A stretch of DNA of 14,864 bases, taken from positions 1 through 14,864 of the forward strand of contig CALFYC010000194.1 in the NCBI GenBank assembly GCA_937952895.1. The letters run 5' to 3'. This stretch comes from an uncultured Neisseriaceae bacterium (GTDB lineage: Bacteria; Pseudomonadota; Gammaproteobacteria; Burkholderiales; UBA11063). Positions 1 through 5,363 of the stretch are shown in pieces (within the stretch, counting starts at the first letter, position 1; every line of letters starts with the position of its first letter). The notes below the pieces were generated by a model. It was not told the origin of the DNA. It saw only the letters and a list, made by a program, of their open reading frames with translations, and made no database searches. Both the position numbers and the translations under genes were made by a program.

Positions 1-75
1 GGTCGCGAAGGCGCGCGAGTACTTCGCGCCCTACCGGCCCAGCTCGCCGCAGATCGGGATCTTGAAGGACGGCAA
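1..75 (+). other. Foreign GC-rich DNA at chimeric contig end, encoding a BrxA/BrxB-family fragment
   Basis: Of the first 70 bases, 48 are G or C, against the strongly AT-rich remainder. Reading from base 2, the frame gives VAKAREYFAPYRPSSPQIGI and then LKDGKLVKMF. This resembles the C-terminal part of BrxA/BrxB (YphP/YqiW) bacillithiol-disulfide-reductase-like proteins, in which an AREYF...PPSSPSIALxKDG segment is typical. The CGC active-site motif of that family lies further N-terminal and is not present here. The reading frame differs from that of the htpG tail that follows, and the composition changes abruptly. I infer that this is DNA of another organism joined during library preparation or assembly. 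Family assignment rests on about 30 residues and is tentative; the foreign nature is firmer. Confidence 0.7.
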
Positions 76-279
76 GCTGGTCAAGATGTTCCAAATAATA
101 AGCCAATATTAGAGATTAATCCAAATCATGGTTTAATTAAACGTCTTGAAAATAGTTCTGATGATGTGTTAACTAATGATTTAGCTTTGGTGGTTTTTGA
201 ACAAGCCTTAATTACTGAGGGTGTTCAATTAGATGATCCATCTGGATTCGTCCAAAGGGTCAATCGCTTAATGATTTAG
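76..279 (+). CDS. htpG: Chaperone HtpG (Hsp90 family), C-terminal fragment
   Basis: This is the last 67 codons of the bacterial Hsp90 homologue, an ATP-dependent cytoplasmic chaperone of the heat-shock response. The frame reads AGQDVPNNKPILEINPNH, then GLIKRLE, and closes with DDPSGFVQRVNRLMI before TAG at 277-279. The KPILEINPxH block followed by an LxDPxxFxxRxNxLL ending is characteristic of the HtpG C-terminal dimerisation domain. The N-terminal ATPase and middle domains (roughly 560 residues in the family) are missing because the contig is chimeric upstream. HtpG similarity begins at about base 76, inside a stretch that also fits the foreign reading frame. A strong terminator follows the stop. 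In many proteobacteria htpG is under RpoH control, and rpoH lies later in this window, but no htpG promoter is available to test that here. Confidence 0.9.
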   Translation, partial: AGQDVPNNKPILEINPNHGLIKRLENSSDDVLTNDLALVVFEQALITEGVQLDDPSGFVQRVNRLMI

Positions 280-281
280 AT

Positions 282-316
282 AAATAAGCTGACCTTTTAG
301 TCAGCTTATTTTTTTA
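282..316 (+). terminator. Rho-independent terminator of htpG
   Basis: A perfect 11-bp inverted repeat, AATAAGCTGAC (283-293) and GTCAGCTTATT (300-310), encloses the 6-base loop CTTTTA. An unbroken T run continues to 315. It starts three bases after the htpG stop codon, so it closes the htpG transcript and insulates it from the MFS gene. Confidence 0.92.
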
Positions 317-335
317 AATACGTGGTTTAGCTATA

Positions 336-346
336 TATAATATAAT
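336..346 (+). promoter_or_regulatory. Probable -10 element for the MFS-folA-EamA group
   Basis: Two overlapping perfect TATAAT hexamers occur at 336-341 and 341-346. They lie between the htpG terminator and the TTG start at 382. No good -35 box is found at a spacing of 16-18 bases, because the upstream sequence is the terminator T-run followed by ATACGTGG. The -10 is therefore convincing by sequence and position, but the full promoter is not. Confidence 0.4.
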
Positions 347-381
347 TGTGGCATTAAATACTATATATTGGAATTATTAAA

Positions 382-1569
382 TTGGGAAGATTAAATTATA
401 GTTTAATAATTATATTATTATTATCGGTTACAGCTACGCAAATTTCTGCTGATATTTATACTCCATCTTTTCCAACAATTGCACACTATTTTGTTGTGCC
501 AATCTCAAAAGTTCAGCTCACCTTATTTATTCACAGTTTAGGTATTAGCATAGGAGGATTAGTCTATGGACCATTTTCAGACAGATATGGTCGAAAGGCT
601 ATTTTGATAATTTCTTTAACTATAGCTTTTATTGGCAGCTTGGTATGTTTATTTAGTAAATCTATTGAATTTATGTTTATTGGACGCTTAATTCAAGGTT
701 TTGGTTTTGGCTACACTGGTGTTATTCGTGCAATTCTTCGGGATATTGAAGATAATCCGATTCGATTAGCTAGATTGGTTTCAGTTTTGGGTGTAACTTA
801 TGCCTTATTTGCAATATTTGGCCCAATTGTTGGTGGTTATATTGAGCATTATGCTTTTTGGCGGTTAGACTTTTTATTTTTAGTAGTTTATGCCGGCTTA
901 ATTCTTAGTTTTTATATTTTTAAATTTAAAAATACCAATAAGCCACTATCTGAATTTAAATTAGGTTTAATTTGCCAAACTTTCTTTGAAATATGCACAC
1001 ATCGGCAATTTGTTTTTTACAATATTATTTCAGCCTTAACCTTTGCGGGAACTATGGCTTATATAACTAAAGCTGCATATTTGTTGGAGATTCGACTCCA
1101 TTTATTACCAGTCCAATTTGGATATACCTATATTCTCTTTGTAGTTATGGGTATATTGGGAAACTTTATTAATATGTGGATAGTAGCAAGACGAAGTAGA
1201 ACAAGTATTCTTAAAATTTCATCAATCATGATTATGATATCTGGGGCGGTTTTATTAATATCTGGATATTATAATTTAGTTAGTCTATGGTTAATTCTAA
1301 GTATGGTTGGCGTTTATGCATTTTTTTCAAGTTTTATTTATGGTAATGCAATGGCTGGAGCAATGCATTCATTTAAGGATAAGGCGGGGACTGCTGGCGG
1401 AGTATTCTCTTTTATCCAAAATGGTGGGGCCGCACTAGGTAGTGCTTTAATTTCAATTGTTCCAAGTGATAATCAAACTTCATTGGGTGGGTTATTGTTT
1501 TTTTTTAGTTTAATTGAATTATGGTTAATTAGATTAATAATTAACGATGAAAAGAAGGTAATTATTTAA
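382..1569 (+). CDS. MFS transporter, Bcr/CflA-type drug efflux family
   Basis: A 395-residue, very hydrophobic inner-membrane protein of the length usual for 12-helix MFS antiporters. Helix 1 carries the Bcr/CflA-like ADIYTPSFPTIA (residues 23-34). MFS motif A is GPFSDRYGRK (63-72), a motif-B-like segment GRLIQGFGFG with RAILRD follows (101-121), and a motif-C-like FGPIVGGYI lies near 146-154. Family members export drugs or small metabolites in exchange for protons; the substrate here cannot be told. The start is TTG with a weak GGA at 370-372. An in-frame stop at 355-357 blocks longer forms except for very rare ATT/ATA starts, and there is no in-frame ATG until about residue 92. It is 36 bases upstream of folA on the same strand and probably co-transcribed. 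A sugar or siderophore exporter of the same superfamily is a less likely alternative. Confidence 0.82.
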   Translation: MGRLNYSLIIILLLSVTATQISADIYTPSFPTIAHYFVVPISKVQLTLFIHSLGISIGGLVYGPFSDRYGRKAILIISLTIAFIGSLVCLFSKSIEFMFIGRLIQGFGFGYTGVIRAILRDIEDNPIRLARLVSVLGVTYALFAIFGPIVGGYIEHYAFWRLDFLFLVVYAGLILSFYIFKFKNTNKPLSEFKLGLICQTFFEICTHRQFVFYNIISALTFAGTMAYITKAAYLLEIRLHLLPVQFGYTYILFVVMGILGNFINMWIVARRSRTSILKISSIMIMISGAVLLISGYYNLVSLWLILSMVGVYAFFSSFIYGNAMAGAMHSFKDKAGTAGGVFSFIQNGGAALGSALISIVPSDNQTSLGGLLFFFSLIELWLIRLIINDEKKVII

Positions 1570-1605
1570 ATTTTTTATTGTTGAGTTTTTAATTGGAGTT
1601 ATCTT

Positions 1606-2094
1606 ATGAGCAATATTACAATTGTAGTTGCAATAAATCAAGATAATGTTATTGGGGTAGACAATCAACTACCATGGCATATTACTGAAGATTTACAGCA
1701 TTTTAAGAAAGTTACCTTAGGTAAGCCAATTATTATGGGGCGCAAGACCTTTGAATCAATAGGCCGTGTGTTGCCAGGTAGGCCTAATATTGTGATTTCA
1801 AGGAATAAAGATTTTAATTATCCTGGAATTTCACGATTTAATAGTTTAGATGAAGCTCTTTTAGAATATAATAGATATTCCGAATTATGTATAATTGGTG
1901 GTGGTGATATTTTCAAAATGGCATTGCCATTAGCAAATAAAATGCATTTGACTATTGTTGAATTGCCGGTGCCAAATGCAACGACATTTTTTCCTTCAAT
2001 TAATTTCAATGAGTGGAAGTTAATTAAAGAAGAAAAAATTTTATCAGTCAGTAATATAAAATGTACTTTTTGTGAGTTTATACGCATATGTTAG
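1606..2094 (+). CDS. folA: Dihydrofolate reductase
   Basis: A cytoplasmic enzyme reducing 7,8-dihydrofolate to tetrahydrofolate with NADPH, needed for thymidylate, purine and glycine/methionine metabolism. At 162 residues it has the usual chromosomal DHFR length. It shows IGVDNQLPWHITEDL (16-30), with W24 and the catalytic acid D29 (E. coli D27). The MGRKTFESIGR segment (44-54) is the NADPH-binding region, LPGR ends at R59 (E. coli R57, binding the folate glutamate), and IIGGG lies at 96-100. The ATG start is preceded by GGAG at 1595-1598 with a 7-base spacer. The gene ends seven bases inside the next gene. The neighbouring efflux gene invites a resistance reading, but the protein looks like an ordinary housekeeping FolA, and no resistance substitution can be claimed without a reference from the same species. 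Confidence 0.95.
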   Translation: MSNITIVVAINQDNVIGVDNQLPWHITEDLQHFKKVTLGKPIIMGRKTFESIGRVLPGRPNIVISRNKDFNYPGISRFNSLDEALLEYNRYSELCIIGGGDIFKMALPLANKMHLTIVELPVPNATTFFPSINFNEWKLIKEEKILSVSNIKCTFCEFIRIC

Positions 2095-3050
2095 ATAAAC
2101 AAGTTACAAAAATAAAAATGGTTGCCTATTTTAAATTATTATCAGCAATTGGACTTTGGGCGGGTGTTTATCATGTGGCCAAATTTTTAGTCGGTGATGT
2201 TGATATCTACACAATAGCGTTTTTACGCTTTTTAATTTCATCAATAGTTTTATTGCCAATATATTTAACCAAGCGTGGGAAGCCTGGAATAAAGCTAATT
2301 AAGAATAATTGGTTATTTTTAGCGATAATAGGTTTTTTCGGCTCATTTTTATACAACATTTTCTTTTTAAGTGCTGAAACCTATGTTTCAGCTGATGATG
2401 TTGCACTATTATATGCATTTACGCCTTGTATTACTATTATTATCGGATGTGTGGTTTTTAAACAGAAGATTAATCGAAATTGCATATTTGGGATTTTAGT
2501 TGCTTTATTTGGCACTATTGGTGTAATTAATGAAAATAGCATACTGTGTGGGAAATATTTTTGTGCAAATATAATAAATGGTGGGTTTTCAATAGGGCAA
2601 CAACTAGCATTACTAGCTACGTTAACTATGGCTATATACAATGTTTTAAATAAGAAAGCTTTAATGAGTAATTTAGACTCTGTAACCATTGTAACTGGTT
2701 CATCATTCTTTGGAATGGTGTTTTCGTTTATTACATTTTTAATTAATTCCAATCATAAAGCTGTAATTTTACATATGCCATTTAGTTTTTGGTGGGCTAT
2801 GTTTTATATTTCAGTTTTATCAACTATTATAGGGTATAAATGGTATAGCGATGCCATACACCATATTGGAATTCTTCAAACTGTGGTATTTCAGAATACA
2901 CTTCCTTTTATAACAATTTTAATTGGTATGTTTTTTCTTGGTGAATCTATCAAATTGCAAGTGTTTATTTTTGGAATTATAATTGCACTTGGAGTAATAA
3001 TTACCAACTATGCAATATTGGATACTAATAAGTATCACCCAAAAGATTAA
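2088..3050 (+). CDS. EamA-family (DMT superfamily) transporter
   Basis: A 320-residue integral membrane protein with about ten hydrophobic segments arranged as two tandem EamA repeats, as in the drug/metabolite transporter superfamily. The first repeat contains FLRFLISSIVLLPIYL. The second ends in the family-like NTLPFITILIGMFFLGES followed by a final helix GIIIALGVIITNYAI. Such proteins export amino acids, metabolites or toxic compounds; the substrate is unknown. ATG 2088 overlaps the folA stop by seven bases, which suggests translational coupling. A second ATG at 2118 (residue 11) is a possible alternative, but the overlap and a GAG at 2074-2076 favour 2088. It closes the MFS-folA-EamA group. 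Only a weak AT-rich hairpin (3042-3061) lies at its end. Confidence 0.85.
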   Translation: MLDKQVTKIKMVAYFKLLSAIGLWAGVYHVAKFLVGDVDIYTIAFLRFLISSIVLLPIYLTKRGKPGIKLIKNNWLFLAIIGFFGSFLYNIFFLSAETYVSADDVALLYAFTPCITIIIGCVVFKQKINRNCIFGILVALFGTIGVINENSILCGKYFCANIINGGFSIGQQLALLATLTMAIYNVLNKKALMSNLDSVTIVTGSSFFGMVFSFITFLINSNHKAVILHMPFSFWWAMFYISVLSTIIGYKWYSDAIHHIGILQTVVFQNTLPFITILIGMFFLGESIKLQVFIFGIIIALGVIITNYAILDTNKYHPKD

Positions 3051-3174
3051 ATTTCATCTTTCCCTTTTTATTCTGGTATATAGTGGCAGCGCACAATAAG
3101 AAGTCTACAACCTAATATATATCTATTTTACAATTGAGCATTCAAATGAATTGCTATTAGGGAAAATATAGATT

Positions 3175-3912
3175 ATGAAAAAAGTTGCTTTAGTAACCGG
3201 TGGAGTAGGCGGAATTGGTTCTGCTATTTGTAAAATTTTAGCTAAAAGTGGTCATACAGTAATTAGTACATTTTTTAGTAGTGAAGAAAAGGCTAATCAA
3301 TGGTTAATTAAGAATAAATCAGAAGGTTTTGATTTTAAAATTTTTAAATGTGATGTAAGTGATTTTGAAGCCTGTAAGAGCTTAGTGGCAAATATAAAGC
3401 AAGAATTTGGTTCGGTTGATGTATTAGTAAATAATGCTGGAATTACTAGTGATGCAACGTTGAAGAAAATGACGAAAGATAATTGGGATAAAGTTATTCG
3501 AACTAATTTAGACAGTGTGTTTAATCTTACTAAGCATGTGATCGATGATATGTTAGAGAAAGGGTTTGGTAGAATTATCAATATTTCTTCAATCAACGGA
3601 CAAAAAGGTCAATTTGGTCAGGCCAATTATTCTGCATCTAAATCAGGTATTCATGGTTTTACCATGTCAGTTGCTCAAGAAGTTGCACGTAAGGGGGTTA
3701 CTGTTAATACTGTTGCTCCTGGTTATGTTGCTACAGAAATGGTAATGGCAGTTCCGGAAGAAATTAGGAATAAGATTATTAGCGCCATTCCAGTAGGGCG
3801 CTTAGGTATGCCAGAGGAAATTGCAGGATTAGTTGATTTCTTAGCTTCAGATTTGGCCGGATTCATTACTGGTGCTGAAATTTCCATTAATGGCGGCCAA
3901 CACATGATGTAA
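3175..3912 (+). CDS. phaB: Acetoacetyl-CoA reductase, NADPH-dependent
   Basis: The second step of polyhydroxybutyrate synthesis: it reduces acetoacetyl-CoA to (R)-3-hydroxybutyryl-CoA in the cytoplasm. It is a 245-residue short-chain dehydrogenase. The Rossmann motif TGGVGGIG lies at 8-15, NNAG at 86-89, and the catalytic S139, Y152 and K156 are in NISSINGQKGQFGQANYSASK. The GQKGQFGQ loop before the tyrosine and the ending INGGQHMM are hallmarks of PhaB, separating it from the related FabG. A weak AGGGA at 3159-3163 lies 11 bases before ATG. It stands alone between a 124-base upstream gap and its own terminator, about 1.45 kb from phaC and phaA, so it is probably a separate transcription unit. 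No convincing promoter was found in 3051-3174. Confidence 0.93.
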   Translation: MKKVALVTGGVGGIGSAICKILAKSGHTVISTFFSSEEKANQWLIKNKSEGFDFKIFKCDVSDFEACKSLVANIKQEFGSVDVLVNNAGITSDATLKKMTKDNWDKVIRTNLDSVFNLTKHVIDDMLEKGFGRIINISSINGQKGQFGQANYSASKSGIHGFTMSVAQEVARKGVTVNTVAPGYVATEMVMAVPEEIRNKIISAIPVGRLGMPEEIAGLVDFLASDLAGFITGAEISINGGQHMM

Positions 3913-3922
3913 TTACACTAAA

Positions 3923-4138
3923 TTATATAAATAGCAACCTACACATAATGCAAGTTGCTATTTTTTGACCAGTTAAAATTACACAAAAAAGTAAATCATC
4001 AAATATAGTTTGACAAATACTTATACCACGGCAATGATTTCTTCTAATCCTTTCTTCATTTAAAATTTTTACTTGTTCGGTTTTAGGTGTCAGTGTATCC
4101 CAAAGTGTAGTAAAAGACGTAAAGTTTCTTGCCATCAT
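3923..4138 (-). CDS. Small hypothetical ORF of doubtful status
   Basis: A possible 71-residue protein starting with two consecutive ATG codons (4136-4138 and 4133-4135) and a GGGA six bases upstream. It begins 30 bases after the stop of the SAP-domain gene on the same strand. The N-terminal part is moderately polar (MMARNFTSFTTLWDTLTPKT), while the last 15 residues are read through the phaB terminator hairpin. A real gene would not usually overlap a terminator of the opposite gene in this way, although the hairpin could serve both directions. I recognise no family. It may be a genuine small gene, a remnant, or chance. Confidence 0.25.
   Translation of the reverse strand: MMARNFTSFTTLWDTLTPKTEQVKILNEERIRRNHCRGISICQTIFDDLLFCVILTGQKIATCIMCRLLFI
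3929..3966 (+). terminator. Rho-independent terminator of phaB, possibly bidirectional
   Basis: A 10-bp inverted repeat, AAATAGCAAC (3929-3938) and GTTGCTATTT (3954-3963), with a 15-base loop and T run 3961-3966. It follows the phaB stop by 16 bases. The A-rich left arm means it may also end transcripts coming from the minus-strand island. Confidence 0.8.
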
Positions 4139-4168
4139 ATTTTTCCCATGTTCCTTTATGTGACAATG

Positions 4169-4792
4169 CTAGATTTTTAAAAATAATTTTTTAAGTTCAA
4201 CAATATATTTCTCCACTATCTGCTTATGCTTTTTTCGTTCATCTTGCCATTCTTTGATTATTTCTATTCGAGTAATTGATGGTTTTTTTTGAATCAATTT
4301 TTGTACAAAATCAATATATGCCCATTCTTCTTTAGGTTTACTTCCCAAAATTTTTCGCTTTTGGTATTCTTGTTGCCACATTACAGCAAATTCACTATAT
4401 GTTGGGGGATTCCCATCTAACCATCGTTTATTAATCCAGTCAATTCCAAATGCAGTAAAATGGAAGTGTTCTCCAATCAGATTTTTAAAAAATATTCGAG
4501 TTTTTAGATCATTCTTATATTGTCCCTTTAGAATAAGTGTTTTTGGCGTTAGTTTTAGAATGGGGTCGTTTTTAGCATAACAAATTTTTGGAATTTGTCG
4601 TTCATTAATAATTAAGCCGGTTTTGACAAAATGAAGAATTCTATTGATTAAATTTAATTTTTTACCAGAATTAGGAATTGATAAACTATCACATAGAGTT
4701 TTTAATTCACGGACATGTAAAAAATTAATTGAATTGGCTAAATTTTTAACTTGATCTTGGGTAAATAAAGCTTGTGAAGGTTTAATGATCAT
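4169..4792 (-). CDS. SAP-domain protein with DUF6434-like C-terminus, function unknown
   Basis: A 207-residue basic, soluble protein on the minus strand. Residues 24-59 fit a SAP motif: FLHVRELKTLCDSLSIPNSG and then KKLNLINRIL match the pattern of two amphipathic helices around a G/P-x-SGxKxxLI turn, a fold known to bind DNA or RNA in other proteins. The rest resembles, from memory, the uncharacterised DUF6434 group: FFKNLIGEHFHFTAFGIDWI (100-119), a YSEFAVMWQQEY helix, and EEWAYIDFVQKLIQKKP followed by ITRIEIIKEW (155-181). No catalytic motif is visible. The ATG start has only a weak GAAAG upstream. It lies 62 bases downstream of a decayed VOC gene in the same direction, in an island between phaB and phaC. 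A nucleic-acid-binding role is inference from the SAP fit only. Confidence 0.6.
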   Translation of the reverse strand: MIIKPSQALFTQDQVKNLANSINFLHVRELKTLCDSLSIPNSGKKLNLINRILHFVKTGLIINERQIPKICYAKNDPILKLTPKTLILKGQYKNDLKTRIFFKNLIGEHFHFTAFGIDWINKRWLDGNPPTYSEFAVMWQQEYQKRKILGSKPKEEWAYIDFVQKLIQKKPSITRIEIIKEWQDERKKHKQIVEKYIVELKKLFLKI

Positions 4793-4854
4793 GAGTATAC
4801 TTTCTGGTGGTCTCTAATCTGGTATTGTTATTGTTAAGGCTTCATTTGAAATTT

Positions 4855-5223
4855 CTAATTGGCTTTTGAATAAAGTGCCATTTTATTCCCGCAGAAATCT
4901 GCAATTATTGAACGAAATCCATATGGTCCAATTCCCTCAATTTGGATAATTACCCCACCTCCATTTAAGGGTTGCATCAGTCGCTTCTTTTAATGGTTCT
5001 TAAGCATTAAACTGACTTAGAAGACCACTCTTGTTTGGCACAAAATCAGGTTTTTCATAGATGCATCTTTCAACATTAGTTTCATCATTGTGTGGAAATA
5101 CGGTCATGGTAAAACCACTATGTTCAATAATATCTAGGATTTTACTAAGGGATTTATTATAGAAGTTGGTTCCACTTTTAAATCCTTTACGGCTAAATCA
5201 AACCATACGATTGTATTTGACAT
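4855..5223 (-). pseudogene. Decayed glyoxalase/bleomycin-resistance (VOC) family gene
   Basis: The minus strand reads a recognisable VOC-superfamily protein only if three frames are stitched. It starts MSNTIVWFDLAVKDL at ATG 5221-5223, with GAGGGG at 5232-5237 as a good ribosome binding site. A one-base loss in an A run (near 5176-5180) shifts the frame to NFYNKSLSKILDIIEHSGFT, MTVFPHNDE and KPDFVPNKSGLLSQFNA. This ends in an in-frame TAA (5000-5002), but the frame continues as EPLKEATDATL. A gain of one A (near 4964-4966) then returns the original frame, giving NGGGVIIQIEGIGPYGFRSI, IADFCGNKMALYSKAN and TAG at 4855-4857. The stitched length, about 122 residues, is normal for single-domain VOC proteins. 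Three independent lesions make a functional product very unlikely. The family members are small metalloenzymes or drug-binding proteins; the original substrate is unknown. Confidence 0.85.
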
Positions 5224-5250
5224 AAATTTTACCCCTCAGTATGGATAAAT

Positions 5251-5279
5251 TATTGATTAATCCTTGTCGCTATTATAAC
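5251..5279 (+). promoter_or_regulatory. Candidate promoter of phaC-phaA
   Basis: The AT-rich gap between the divergent VOC pseudogene and phaC offers TATAAC (5274-5279) as a -10. It could pair with TATTGA (5251-5256, 17-base spacer) or TTGATT (5253-5258, 15-base spacer) as a -35. Neither pairing is close to consensus. The position about 85 bases before the phaC start is reasonable, but in such AT-rich DNA chance matches are common. Confidence 0.25.
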
Positions 5280-5352
5280 ATTAAAAGTTAACTATAAAAG
5301 GTAGGTAAATGATAAAATAACGGATGTACTTACATGATATTTTATCAAAAAA

Positions 5353-5357
5353 AAGGA
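5353..5357 (+). promoter_or_regulatory. Ribosome binding site that sets the phaC start
   Basis: AAGGA at 5353-5357 lies six bases before ATG 5364. An in-frame ATG at 5334 has no comparable site, and the bases between it and 5364 encode an unconvincing MIFYQKKGYS. The start at 5364 is therefore preferred. Confidence 0.75.
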
Positions 5358-5363
5358 TACTCG

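Noticed and set aside
1818..2087. Minus-strand open frame inside folA
   Set aside because: It is antisense to a well-supported DHFR gene and shows no family features. The other antisense frames inside phaA, phaB, rpoH, bamA, the EamA gene and lpxD were rejected for the same reason.
3042..3061. Hairpin AAAGAT/ATCTTT at the end of the EamA gene as a terminator
   Set aside because: Only six base pairs, nearly all A-T, and the following T run is interrupted by CCC; too weak to call.
3134..3160. TTGAGC ... TATTAG as a phaB promoter
   Set aside because: The spacer is only 15 bases, the -10 match is poor, and the predicted start of transcription would fall almost on the ribosome binding site.
5334..5363. 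Ten-residue N-terminal extension of PhaC from ATG 5334
   Set aside because: No ribosome binding site precedes 5334, while AAGGA sits six bases before ATG 5364; the extension includes the bases of that site.
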